DNA of 64,000 nt, taken from Bacteroidales bacterium. GTDB taxonomy: Bacteria; Bacteroidota; Bacteroidia; Bacteroidales; F082. The translations under genes and the position numbers were made by a program. The stretch lies in the NCBI GenBank assembly GCA_017538795.1, contig JAFYIE010000093.1, positions 52,125 through 116,124 of the forward strand, given 5' to 3'. Numbering within the stretch: the first letter of the stretch is position 1; each line of letters starts with the position of its first letter. Of this stretch, positions 1 to 8,014 are shown piece by piece. The notes under the pieces are model-generated. The model was not told the DNA's origin, did not search any database, and was given only the letters and a program-made list of their open reading frames with translations.

Positions 1-1
1 A

Positions 2-259
2 GAGGTTTCGTTCGACGTGAAAAACATCGGCAAATACCACGGCGACGAGGTGGTTCAGCTCTATCTCCGCGACGAATACGCCACCATCACCCCTGCCGAG
101 AAGCAGCTCAAAGGGTTCAAGAGAATAAATACTAAAAAGAATGATACTCAAAGAGTTACATTCACAATTCCGACAGCGAATCTAGAACCTGACGAGTTTA
201 CCATCATGGTAGGAGCATCGTCTGACGACATCCGTTTGAAAGAAAAAATTGTAATTTAA
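2..259 (+). CDS. Glycoside hydrolase family 3 beta-glucosidase, C-terminal end only
   Basis: This is the last ~85 codons of a gene whose start lies before the window; the reading frame is open from base 2. The visible part is a fibronectin type III-like domain: residues reading GDEVVQLYLRD, then PAEKQLKGFKRI, then a strand ending in TIMVGASSDDIRLKE. This arrangement is the standard C-terminal domain (Fn3-like) of GH3 beta-glucosidases and xylosidases, which release terminal sugars from oligosaccharides, usually in the periplasm of Bacteroidota. The catalytic domains are outside the window, so substrate cannot be stated. The stop TAA at 257-259 is followed within ~35 bases by the promoter of the next gene. 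Confidence 0.8.
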   Translation, partial: EVSFDVKNIGKYHGDEVVQLYLRDEYATITPAEKQLKGFKRINTKKNDTQRVTFTIPTANLEPDEFTIMVGASSDDIRLKEKIVI

Positions 260-280
260 CTTGTTTTTTCAGAAAATTTG

Positions 281-288
281 TATCTTTG
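281..288 (+). promoter_or_regulatory. Bacteroidetes-type -7 box (TATCTTTG) almost touching the start codon
   Basis: TATCTTTG at 281-288 fits the TAnnTTTG -7 element of the primary sigma factor of Bacteroidota; a TTG at 261-263 is a candidate -33 element. The downstream gene has ATGs at 293 and 299, so the transcript would have almost no leader. Confidence 0.6.
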
Positions 289-292
289 CATT

Positions 293-1603
293 ATGGATAT
301 GCTTATTTTAGTTTCGAAAACGACAAATCGTCTGCATTATATCTTTGACCTTATCTTCAAAGATTTGCTTGGTATTTCTTTCAAATTAACGACTGATAAT
401 GAGACTTTTACGTCTTATAACGGCCCTAAATTCCACTATGGCAACAACCAGTTTTGGAACGAGCCTTTCCAGAAAGCGACGACTCTGCTTTTCGAACACG
501 ACATCACCGAAAAAGAGTTGAAAATCGTTGATTATAAAGATACTAAGGCGATTTTTCCGGTATACAACGACAAGTCGATTTTCCCGTTCGACATCTTCGC
601 GGCCTCATTCTACTTGGTATCGCGCTACGAAGAGTACCTGCCGCACATCAACGACAAATATAACCGCTTTCAGGCTAAGGACTCTATCTTATTCAAAATG
701 AATATGTTAGACAAGCCACTCGTCAACATCTGGGCTATCGAACTGGGCAACATCTTGAAGGCGATTTATCCTGAGATTCAGTTGAAAAAGAAGTCGTTTA
801 CCTTCATTCCGACCTACGACGTCGACGCGGCCTGGGCGTATAAAAACAAAGGTATTTTCCGCACTTTGGCATCATCGGCGCGCGACATTCTCAATGTAGA
901 TTTCAATGAGTTTAAGACAAGGAAGAATGTCATTTTAGGCAGACAGAAAGACCCGTTCGACACTTTCGACTATCAGCTGCAGCTGCAGAAAGAGCTGAAT
1001 CTGCATCCTTTATATTTCATCCTTTGCGGAGAATACGACCTTAACGACAAAAATATCTCGCTGAGAAACGACAACTTCCAGAACCTGATAAAACGTCTTG
1101 GCGACTATGCGAAAGTAGGCATACACCCTTCATTTTCATCATATCTGAACAAAGAGAAAGTCAAGATGGAGGTGACAAACCTCTCGAAGGTGCTGAATCG
1201 CGAAATCACAATAAGCCGACAGCATTTCCTGCGACTACGTATGCCGTTGAGCTATCAGATCCTCATCGATTTGGATATCACCGACGACTACACCATGGGT
1301 TACGCCACACTAACAGGCTTCCGCGCCGGCATCGCCGACACATTCCATTTCTTTGACCTCGAACACGACAACGTCACCAACCTAAATATCCACCCATTCG
1401 CCGTGATGGACGGCACCTTGCGCGATTATCTCGACCTCAACGTCGACGAATCGTACGAAAAAACCGTAAAACTCATACAAGAGGTAAAAAATGTGAACGG
1501 GACATTCATCTTGCTATGGCATAACGAGACGCTCAGCGACGAAAAACGTTGGAAAGGCTGGGTTGCGCTTTATAGAAGAATCCTCGACTACGCACTGAAT
1601 TGA
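293..1603 (+). CDS. Polysaccharide deacetylase-like (NodB-fold) protein
   Basis: A 436-residue protein with an N-terminal ~150-residue region typical of Bacteroidetes deacetylase-like proteins and a C-terminal NodB-like domain. Visible motifs are TYDVD near residue 173 (metal-binding Asp pair), GIHPS near 276 (His motif) and LLWHNE near 406 (C-terminal motif). Family members remove acetyl groups from cell-wall or extracellular polysaccharides; the true substrate here is unknown. The frame could be opened at a TTG at 278, but that TTG lies inside the promoter -7 box, so I choose ATG 293 (ATG 299 is also possible). The stop overlaps the next gene's ATG (ATGA at 1600-1603), so the two are translationally coupled and probably act on the same envelope polymer. 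No signal peptide is obvious. Confidence 0.75.
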   Translation: MDMLILVSKTTNRLHYIFDLIFKDLLGISFKLTTDNETFTSYNGPKFHYGNNQFWNEPFQKATTLLFEHDITEKELKIVDYKDTKAIFPVYNDKSIFPFDIFAASFYLVSRYEEYLPHINDKYNRFQAKDSILFKMNMLDKPLVNIWAIELGNILKAIYPEIQLKKKSFTFIPTYDVDAAWAYKNKGIFRTLASSARDILNVDFNEFKTRKNVILGRQKDPFDTFDYQLQLQKELNLHPLYFILCGEYDLNDKNISLRNDNFQNLIKRLGDYAKVGIHPSFSSYLNKEKVKMEVTNLSKVLNREITISRQHFLRLRMPLSYQILIDLDITDDYTMGYATLTGFRAGIADTFHFFDLEHDNVTNLNIHPFAVMDGTLRDYLDLNVDESYEKTVKLIQEVKNVNGTFILLWHNETLSDEKRWKGWVALYRRILDYALN

Positions 1604-2517
1604 TGATACGTTATTTGACTCATAATCAGATATATACGCAACGTTGGGACGAATGTATTGAGAAAAGTCCCGACGGAAACGTCTATGCTTGGTCGTGGTA
1701 TCTCGATGTGGTTCATCCCAATTGGGAAGCCTTGGTTGAAGACGATTATGAGTGCGTGATGCCCCTTACAGGCAACAAAAAATTCGGCATAAATTATTTG
1801 TTTCAGCCGTTTTTTACACAAAAATTTGGAGTTTTTGGGAAAACCGAGGTAACAGAAGAAAAAATCGAGCAGTTTTTTGAGGCGATTCCAGGGAAATTCA
1901 AGTTTGCGGAGTTTAGAATTAATAAGTCGTATGAGACTGATAATCATCGCAATATTGAACTTTCTTTAAATCAAAATTATTCCGTTTTGGCCGAAAACTA
2001 CCACTCCAACACCAAGCGTAATCTCGCCAAAGCTAAAAAACAAGGCCTGACGATAGTTGAAAACGCTGAACCATCAGCAATAATTGAACTCTTCAGGAAA
2101 AACAGAGGCAAGAAAATAAAACATTGGGGCGACAAAGAATACAATCGGTTGCTGAGCTTAGTCGAAGCAGCCAAGAATCACAGCGCTTGTTTTGTTTTAG
2201 GAGTTCAAAACCCTGACAATCAGTTGATTGCCGGCTCATTTTTCATGACAAGCCACAACAAGATAGTGTTTCTTTTCTCCGGCTCCGACGAGTCGAACAA
2301 AGAGAACCACGGACTGACATTTTTGCTCGATTACGTCATCGAAAAATACAGCGGCACACAAAAAATCCTCGATTTTGAGGGCTCCGACAACGACGGATTA
2401 GCAAGGTTTTACAAGGGTTTTGGAGGAGAGGAAAAATTTTATAAAGAATTGAAGTTCAACAAACTAAATAAATTTTATAACTTTGCGTTGAAAATTTTCA
2501 AACAAAATAAAATTTAA
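1600..2517 (+). CDS. FemAB-like / GNAT-fold acyltransferase
   Basis: A 305-residue soluble protein. The segment around residues 130-290 (YHSNTKRNLAKAKKQGL, then FFMTSHNKIVFLFSGSDES, then LDFEGSDNDGLARFYKGFGG) has the layout of FemAB-like acyltransferases of the GNAT superfamily, which move acyl or aminoacyl groups onto cell-wall or polysaccharide acceptors. The donor and acceptor cannot be read from the sequence. It overlaps the deacetylase gene by 4 bases, so the pair likely forms one operon with a role in surface polysaccharide modification; that role is inference. A second ATG directly follows the first (1603). Confidence 0.65.
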   Translation: MMIRYLTHNQIYTQRWDECIEKSPDGNVYAWSWYLDVVHPNWEALVEDDYECVMPLTGNKKFGINYLFQPFFTQKFGVFGKTEVTEEKIEQFFEAIPGKFKFAEFRINKSYETDNHRNIELSLNQNYSVLAENYHSNTKRNLAKAKKQGLTIVENAEPSAIIELFRKNRGKKIKHWGDKEYNRLLSLVEAAKNHSACFVLGVQNPDNQLIAGSFFMTSHNKIVFLFSGSDESNKENHGLTFLLDYVIEKYSGTQKILDFEGSDNDGLARFYKGFGGEEKFYKELKFNKLNKFYNFALKIFKQNKI

Positions 2518-2523
2518 CAAATC

Positions 2524-3183
2524 ATGGTAAAAGTCATAGAAGTAGGTGCTAAAAACAGCATCATCAACAACTACATAGCTGAGCTTAGAAACGTTGAAGT
2601 GCAAGGCGACAGGATGCGTTTCCGCAGAAATCTTGAACGCATTGGCGAACTCATCGCATACGAAATCAGCAAGACTCTTGATTATGAGACTGTTTGTGTC
2701 ACCACCCCACTCGGTGAGAAAGAGATGAATATCTTGGTTGATCAGCCTGTCCTCGCCACCATCATGCGTGCCGGACTGCCTCTGCATCAAGGCTTTTTGA
2801 ATGTCTTCGACAAGGCCGACAACGCTTTCATCGCGGCATACAGAAAATATGACAAAAACGAGGACTTCGAAATCCGAATCGAATACTATTCAGCCGCCGA
2901 CATCCACGACCGTGTCTTGATGCTAGTCGACCCGATGCTCGCCACAGGTTCCTCTCTCGTGCAGTGCCTCGACGGCCTTCTTCACGACGAAATGACGCCT
3001 AAGAAACTGCATCTCGTGTCTGTCATTGCAAGTGCTGAAGGCGTCGACTACGTGAAAAAGAAACTCAACAAATACGATGCCACCTTGTGGATTGGCAACA
3101 TCGACGACGAACTGACAGCGAAGGCATATATAGTACCAGGATTAGGTGATGCCGGCGACCTCGCATACGGAGAGAAGGAGTAG
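2524..3183 (+). CDS. upp: Uracil phosphoribosyltransferase
   Basis: A 219-residue enzyme converting uracil and PRPP to UMP in pyrimidine salvage, cytosolic. The PRPP-binding loop is seen as MLVDPMLATGSS around residues 132-143, preceded by the ILVDQPVLATIMRAG segment (around residue 60-80) typical of Upp, and the C-terminal region contains VPGLGDAGDLAYG, the uracil-binding end of the family. Length fits the ~210-residue norm. It starts 6 bases after the FemAB-like gene and may be co-transcribed. The stop is TAG, and a 7-bp repeat array begins immediately after it. Confidence 0.93.
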   Translation: MVKVIEVGAKNSIINNYIAELRNVEVQGDRMRFRRNLERIGELIAYEISKTLDYETVCVTTPLGEKEMNILVDQPVLATIMRAGLPLHQGFLNVFDKADNAFIAAYRKYDKNEDFEIRIEYYSAADIHDRVLMLVDPMLATGSSLVQCLDGLLHDEMTPKKLHLVSVIASAEGVDYVKKKLNKYDATLWIGNIDDELTAKAYIVPGLGDAGDLAYGEKE

Positions 3184-3232
3184 TTTGAAATTTGAAGTTT
3201 GAAGTTAGCAGTTGTTCAGTTAGTCAGTTTAA
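3184..3232. repeat. 7-bp repeat array (TTTGAAG/TTAGCAG type)
   Basis: Directly after the upp stop codon come units TTTGAAA, TTTGAAG, TTTGAAG, TTAGCAG, TTGTTCA and a degenerate remainder, all in 7-bp register. It fills most of the gap between upp and the symporter gene. Confidence 0.7.
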
Positions 3233-3263
3233 CACCCAACGGATTAAATATATTTAAACCATT

Positions 3264-4610
3264 ATGGCAAATAATAAAGAAAGTTTCGGTTCAAAATTTG
3301 GGATTATAGCGGCGGCGGCAGGTTCAGCCATCGGATTAGGTAATATTTACCGTTTCCCGTGCGAGGCTGGTGCCAACGGCGGCGGCGCGTTTTTCATAGT
3401 TTATTTAAGCGTGGTGATCCTTCTGGGGTTGCCGCTTATGGTTACCGAGTTTACCATTGGCCGACGTTCGGGCAAGAATCCGGTGGGCGCGTTCAAAGCT
3501 TTGGCTCCGAAAGCAAAAGGCTGGGGCTCAATAGGTTACATGGGCGTGATATGCGCATTCCTCATCCTCGCATTCTACTGCACCGTGGCAGGTTGGACTA
3601 TCGACGCTGTGGGAAAATCCATCATCAACTATTATCACGGCTTGGATAAGGCTACCATCCAGACTGATTTCAACAACCTGATGAACGAGTCGTGGCAACC
3701 TATCCTCAGTGAAGGCATTTTCATCTTCCTCACCGCCTTTATCATCGTAAAAGGTGTGACAAAAGGCATCGAGAAATACTCGAAAATCCTAATGCCCGTG
3801 TTGCTCGGCATACTTATCATCCTCGGTGTCAAATCGTTGACTTTATCAGGTGCAGCTGATGGTATAGAATTCTTCCTTAAACCCGATTTCTCTAAGATTA
3901 CAGGCAAGGTGCTCATCAGCGCGCTCGGACAGGCGTTCTTCTCGTTGAGTTTGGGCATGGGCTGTCTGATAACCTACGGCTCCTACATCGCGAAGAACGA
4001 CAACCTCACCTCCACTGCGTTCGCTGTGTGCATCAGCGACACCCTCATCGCAATTTTGGCCGGCATCGTCATCTTCCCGGCGGCTTTCACGTTCGGAATC
4101 AAGCCTGAAGCAGGCAACGAGCTGGCGTTCGTCACTTTGCCGATGCTTTTCAACCAGATGGCCGGCGGCTATTTCTTCTGCCTGATTTTCTTCTTGCTTT
4201 TGACAATAGCAGCCCTCACCTCATCCATCTCATTGCTGGAAGTGCCGGTTTTGTATCTCACCGAACAGCTGCATATAAGCCGCAAAAAAGCCACTTATTA
4301 CTCGGCACTCGGAGTATTTGTGCTGTGCGTTATTTCAAGTGAAAGTCTGCACGACGGCTCCCCGCTGAGACTTTTCGGAATGAGTGTTTTCGACTCCCTC
4401 GACGCATTCACCTCGACATTCCTGATGACCATCGGTGGCCTGTTGACAGTGATTTTCCTCGGCTGGAAGATGAAGAAAGCCGATTTCATGGACGAATTCA
4501 CGAACAACGGCACCGTCAATATGGAATTGAGAAAAATCATGTATTTCATCATCAAATTCTTAGCACCAGTGGCAATAACAGTAATTTTGATTACACAATT
4601 TATTAAATAA
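3264..4610 (+). CDS. Sodium-dependent neurotransmitter:sodium symporter (NSS/SNF) family transporter
   Basis: A 448-residue inner-membrane protein with about 11-12 hydrophobic segments. The N-terminal signature GSAIGLGNIYRFP (residues ~20-32), followed by GANGGGAFFIVY and GLPLMVTEFTIGRRS, is the family hallmark of TM1/TM2, where Na+ and the substrate amino acid bind. Bacterial NSS members import amino acids or related amines with Na+; specificity cannot be predicted reliably. It stands alone between two repeat arrays; no clear Bacteroidetes promoter is visible in the 80-base gap upstream, so read-through from upp is possible. Confidence 0.88.
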   Translation: MANNKESFGSKFGIIAAAAGSAIGLGNIYRFPCEAGANGGGAFFIVYLSVVILLGLPLMVTEFTIGRRSGKNPVGAFKALAPKAKGWGSIGYMGVICAFLILAFYCTVAGWTIDAVGKSIINYYHGLDKATIQTDFNNLMNESWQPILSEGIFIFLTAFIIVKGVTKGIEKYSKILMPVLLGILIILGVKSLTLSGAADGIEFFLKPDFSKITGKVLISALGQAFFSLSLGMGCLITYGSYIAKNDNLTSTAFAVCISDTLIAILAGIVIFPAAFTFGIKPEAGNELAFVTLPMLFNQMAGGYFFCLIFFLLLTIAALTSSISLLEVPVLYLTEQLHISRKKATYYSALGVFVLCVISSESLHDGSPLRLFGMSVFDSLDAFTSTFLMTIGGLLTVIFLGWKMKKADFMDEFTNNGTVNMELRKIMYFIIKFLAPVAITVILITQFIK

Positions 4611-4612
4611 AG

Positions 4613-4660
4613 TTAGGAGTTAGAAGTTAGTAGTTAAATAATTTCTAACTTCTAACTAAT
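4613..4660. repeat. 7-bp repeat array forming an inverted repeat (TTAGAAG type)
   Basis: Left arm units TTAGGAG, TTAGAAG, TTAGTAG follow the symporter stop codon; the right arm CTAACTTCTAACT (4645-4657) is the exact complement of 4618-4630, giving a 13-bp stem with a 14-base loop. There is no U-tract, so terminator function is unproven. Confidence 0.75.
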
Positions 4661-4673
4661 AAAACCAATTTTT

Positions 4674-5420
4674 ATGGATAATTTCAAGCGTTTTATGACT
4701 TTTTCGCGTGGCGAACGCATTGCAATCATTACTATCGTGTCGATAATTGTTATCATATTGATTGCCAAATACTTAATTATTTCAAATCCTCCAAAACGAA
4801 CGTATTTTTTTCATGATTTGGATTCGATTATTGAACGTAGGAATGCGATGCTGGATTCGATTAGGATTGCTGATTCGATTGAGAAGCAGACTGCCAAACA
4901 GAATCAGATTCCTCGCTACGCTCGGAATGACAGAGCCGTCATTTCGAGTGAACCTCGAGCGAAGAGAGAGGGTAATCGAGAAATCTCCGAGATTTCTCCA
5001 CTTCCTGCGGTCGGTCGAAACGACGTGTTAATCGACATCAACACTGCCGACACCACATTATTGAAACAGTTGCCAGGAATTGGCGGCGCTTACGCAAAAT
5101 GGATAGTGGAATATCGCGAAAAACTTGGCGGATACTGCGAGACAGAGCAGCTGCTGGAGATTTATCGCATGGACACCACACGATACAACGAATTCAAAAA
5201 TCAAGTGAAAATCGATTCGACTTTTATTCCTAAAAGACTGAGAATCAACTCTGATACATTTAAGGTTTTGTTAAAGCATCCTTATCTCGAATTCGACGAC
5301 GTGAAGAAAATTGTGAATCACCGAGAACAAAAAGGAATGATTGCATCGTGGGAGCAACTCGTGAAAGTCGTTGGCGACGCAATCAATCCGAAATTACAGT
5401 ATTATATTGATTATCAATAA
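4674..5420 (+). CDS. Membrane-anchored helix-hairpin-helix (ComEA-like) protein with an in-frame repeat insertion
   Basis: A 248-residue protein with one transmembrane segment at residues ~16-36 and helix-hairpin-helix DNA-binding units from residue ~119: INTADTTLLKQLPGIGGAYA followed by a second HhH-like unit ending at residue ~185, and a further partial copy near the C-terminus (HPYLEFDDVKKIVNHRE). This matches ComEA-type proteins that bind double-stranded DNA at the cell surface during uptake, though many Bacteroidota copies have no tested role. Residues ~78-118 are low-complexity and Arg/Glu-rich and are encoded by a palindromic repeat element inserted in frame (see 4907-5024). The stop abuts the stop of the convergent CcsBA gene with no spacer. 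Confidence 0.75.
   Translation: MDNFKRFMTFSRGERIAIITIVSIIVIILIAKYLIISNPPKRTYFFHDLDSIIERRNAMLDSIRIADSIEKQTAKQNQIPRYARNDRAVISSEPRAKREGNREISEISPLPAVGRNDVLIDINTADTTLLKQLPGIGGAYAKWIVEYREKLGGYCETEQLLEIYRMDTTRYNEFKNQVKIDSTFIPKRLRINSDTFKVLLKHPYLEFDDVKKIVNHREQKGMIASWEQLVKVVGDAINPKLQYYIDYQ
4907..5024. repeat. Palindromic interspersed element inside the HhH coding region
   Basis: About 118 bases made of three alternating half-units: GATTCCTCGCTACGCTCGGA plus ATGACA, then an inverted GTCATTTCGAG half, then a GAGATTTCTCCACTTCC half ending GGTCGAAACGAC. It shares its core (GATTCCTC...CGGAATGACA and the inverted GTCATTcCGAG) with the intergenic copy at 22235-22319. Translation stays open through it and adds ~40 residues to the host protein. 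Confidence 0.7.
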
Positions 5421-7463
5421 TCAACTACCGTATGCGTGCATTCCGCCGAGAAGGTTGACGCCGAAATACGTCATCAGCACGGTGAGGAATGCCAAAATAT
5501 TGAAAATGTGGAAATTCATAGGTTTCTGCAAACCAGGAGCCATGTTTTTGTGCAAAGCGATGGCGTAAACCATCAACGTTATCAGCGACCACGTCTCCTT
5601 CGGATCCCAAGCCCAGTAAGTGCCCCACGAGATATTAGCCCATACCGCGCCAATCATGATGCCGAGCGCCAGACACATCACCGCAGGATAGTGCATCGCA
5701 TGCGAGATGTCGGCCATACGTGTAACAGCAGTCTCCGAATCTTTATTGAAAATCCTGATAACCACAGCGGCTAAGCCGTTTATCAACATGAAAGCGAGCA
5801 AAGCATAGGCAATCATAATCACTGCGACATGCATGCCAAGCAGCGGTGACGAAAGCACCGGCACCAACGGCGTGATTTTCGGGTTTTTCGAGCTCATCAC
5901 CGCGACAAGCATCATCAAACCGCAGACTATCAAACCTGTTGCGACAACATTAACGCCATCGGTCTTCTTCCGTGAAGCCATGACACCTGCCATCAGGAGC
6001 GACACCCAAGCCATAAAATGTTGAGTCTCAGCACTTTTAGTCAACGGGATATATCCAGCCACAATCCAACGCAGTATTATTAAAAACGTCAGGAAGGCGA
6101 ACATTATCCAATTTATTGATAATGAAGTATTTGCAATGAATTTGGATATTTGTTTTCCCATAGCCGTGAAGACGCAGAAAATCACGAAAAGCACTATTCC
6201 GAAAAGTAACGAAAGATAGGCGACATAATTGTATTTTGCCCAGACATTGTAAATTTTCTCGGTTTTGAAGCGGAAATCCGAAGGCAACGACGTCGTTCCG
6301 TCGGCTGCGATGCCGTTTTTCCGCTGGTAAGCCTTGATTTTTGCCAATGTCTCCGAAAGTGTCGCAAAATCCTGTTTCACCACGAGCTCATTAAGATAAC
6401 TCATTGATTTTCTGATAAATATCCATTCGTCATCGCTTAACTTCTCAGGCAGATTGTCATTTGGGCTCAGCCATTTCACCGTTCCGTCGGGCTGTTGGCA
6501 AGGATAAATCTTTGTCAAGGCACCGGTTTGGAACGACTCAACAAGATGTTTCACTTCGTCGCGCTTACTCACCTGACGCTCAGTGCCTTTCCAATATGTC
6601 GGGTAAAACATCCAGCCGGCAAGAACCTGTTCGGGCGTGAAGCCTTGGTAGGTCGTACTTCCGTAAAGTTTCACGGTAAAATCCTTCGCAAACGTCTGCA
6701 TCGGCGATATTCTGCCGCCGTAATAGATGTAAAGGTCACCGATTTCAGCCGCGACATCTTTCGGCAATGTCTTGAGTTCATTGGCATTGGCAACCGGAGC
6801 TATCATCATCATTATCAGCAAGATAGCAAGGCTTTTCGCATATTGCGGCATCGGTTTTACAACTATCTTTTTAATGAAAATCAGAAGCATCGAAATTGTC
6901 AAAAGCAAGTAACCCAAATAAGTCACCGTGATACCCCAAGGGTCGTGCTGAACAGTGAGAGTGCAGCCTTTCAGGTCCTCGTCGAAATCTTCGTTAAAGA
7001 AACGGAATCCCTTGTATTTCAAGATGTTATTCATCGAAATCATGTCTTCTTTGAGGATATTGCCATCGTCGTCGGTGAGTGTCACGTATGAGACATAATC
7101 GGCATGCGACATGGTGCCGGGGTAATAGACGATGTCAAATTTATGCAGCTTGACAAAAAACGGCAACTCGCCTTTAACCGGTTCATTTTCAACAAAATGC
7201 ATGCTGAAATTCTGACTTGTGGTGTATGTCAGGAAGCCGCCGAGCAGAATAAGCACTATCGCCATATGAGTGCCGAAAACAGCAGGTCTTTTCCATGTTT
7301 TCCCTTTAATGACGCTGAAAACCAGCGAGGCGGCGAAGACGAACAGTAATGTCACGAACCACCATTTGTCGTAAAACGGTGTTTTCACTAAAGTGCTGAC
7401 TATCAAAGTGAGGATCGTTATAATCCGCACAATTAACGAGATTCGATGAATATTAATTTTCAT
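5421..7463 (-). CDS. Cytochrome c biogenesis protein, ResB-CcsA fusion type
   Basis: A 680-residue inner-membrane protein. The N-terminal ~200 residues (TM segments, a periplasmic stretch with HFVENEPVKGELPFFVKLHKFDI split by strands) resemble ResB/Ccs1; the C-terminal ~270 residues are CcsA-like with several TM helices and the tryptophan-rich haem-handling motif WGTYWAWDPKET at residues ~613-624. System II fusions of this type carry haem across the membrane and attach it to CXXCH motifs of c-type cytochromes. No cytochrome gene is next to it in this window. A promoter box (TATTTTTG on the minus strand) lies 18 bases upstream of the ATG. Confidence 0.85.
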   Translation of the reverse strand: MKINIHRISLIVRIITILTLIVSTLVKTPFYDKWWFVTLLFVFAASLVFSVIKGKTWKRPAVFGTHMAIVLILLGGFLTYTTSQNFSMHFVENEPVKGELPFFVKLHKFDIVYYPGTMSHADYVSYVTLTDDDGNILKEDMISMNNILKYKGFRFFNEDFDEDLKGCTLTVQHDPWGITVTYLGYLLLTISMLLIFIKKIVVKPMPQYAKSLAILLIMMMIAPVANANELKTLPKDVAAEIGDLYIYYGGRISPMQTFAKDFTVKLYGSTTYQGFTPEQVLAGWMFYPTYWKGTERQVSKRDEVKHLVESFQTGALTKIYPCQQPDGTVKWLSPNDNLPEKLSDDEWIFIRKSMSYLNELVVKQDFATLSETLAKIKAYQRKNGIAADGTTSLPSDFRFKTEKIYNVWAKYNYVAYLSLLFGIVLFVIFCVFTAMGKQISKFIANTSLSINWIMFAFLTFLIILRWIVAGYIPLTKSAETQHFMAWVSLLMAGVMASRKKTDGVNVVATGLIVCGLMMLVAVMSSKNPKITPLVPVLSSPLLGMHVAVIMIAYALLAFMLINGLAAVVIRIFNKDSETAVTRMADISHAMHYPAVMCLALGIMIGAVWANISWGTYWAWDPKETWSLITLMVYAIALHKNMAPGLQKPMNFHIFNILAFLTVLMTYFGVNLLGGMHAYGS

Positions 7464-7480
7464 AGTTAAATTTTAAGCTG

Positions 7481-7488
7481 CAAAAATA
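7481..7488 (-). promoter_or_regulatory. -7 box (TATTTTTG) for the CcsBA gene
   Basis: The complement of 7481-7488 reads TATTTTTG followed by GC, 18 bases before the ATG at 7463. It fits the TAnnTTTG consensus. Confidence 0.55.
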
Positions 7489-7506
7489 CTGATTTTTTAA
7501 ATCGCT

Positions 7507-7851
7507 TCAATAAATTTCACAACAGCGTAACTGTTCGAGCGCCACCTCGCTGCCCATAGTCCAACCGTCACCAAAGTCATAGCCTATATTTATCACCACA
7601 TGAGGCAAATCGATTCTGCCATGACCTTTTGCGTTTTTGTAACGGTCGGGATATGAATAGCGAAACATATTATCGCTGTAAAAATGTCGGGTGAAAACCG
7701 CCTCGCCATAACCTCCAATTGTTAATTTTGATTTTGTAACTTTTTGGTTTTCAGTAGAAATTGTGTCGTTTTCAGCAGCTCTTAAATCTTCCGTCAAGGA
7801 AAAAGAAATCAAAACCGTGAAAGCGAAAAATGATAATAAAAACTTTTTCAT
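7507..7851 (-). pseudogene. Truncated outer-membrane porin-like gene, N-terminal remnant
   Basis: A 114-codon frame with a clear signal peptide (MKKFLLSFFAFTVLISFSL) and then the start of a beta-barrel porin-like family common in Bacteroidales (SKLTIGGYGEAVFTRHFYSDN, KGHGRIDLPHVVINIGYDF, GDGWTMGSE). Full-length relatives run to roughly 400 residues. From family memory, GWTMGSE is normally followed by IEFEHGG and a long acidic stretch before a later VALEQ segment; here GSE is joined directly to VALEQ, then eight unrelated residues and a stop. That suggests an internal deletion plus loss of the barrel. The protein could not form a pore. Called a pseudogene with that caveat. Confidence 0.65.
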
Positions 7852-7945
7852 CTCCTAAAAATTAACGCGTTTGTTGATGAGGCGAAATTACTTCACATCA
7901 TAAAGCGCTGGGGTCATCATTTTTAGGGATTTTTGTTTTTTTTGC

Positions 7946-7966
7946 ATCATCATAATTGGTGATGAT
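7946..7966. promoter_or_regulatory. Short inverted repeat upstream of the polyvalent-kinase remnant
   Basis: ATCATCA (7946-7952) and TGATGAT (7960-7966) form a 7-bp inverted repeat with a 7-base spacer, about 17 bases upstream of a TATATTTG -7 box (7983-7990). It could be an operator; nothing further supports it. Confidence 0.25.
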
Positions 7967-7982
7967 ATGTAAAAATTTTTTG

Positions 7983-7990
7983 TATATTTG
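7983..7990 (+). promoter_or_regulatory. -7 box (TATATTTG) for the polyvalent-kinase remnant
   Basis: TATATTTG followed by CA, 25 bases upstream of ATG 8015. It is intact although the gene it serves is broken. Confidence 0.5.
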
Positions 7991-8014
7991 CATCGTAGAA
8001 AAAATAAAAGAATT

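Noticed and set aside
4674-5420. HhH gene as a pseudogene because of the repeat insertion
   Set aside because: The frame is intact, the membrane segment and HhH domains are preserved, and the insertion adds residues only in a linker.
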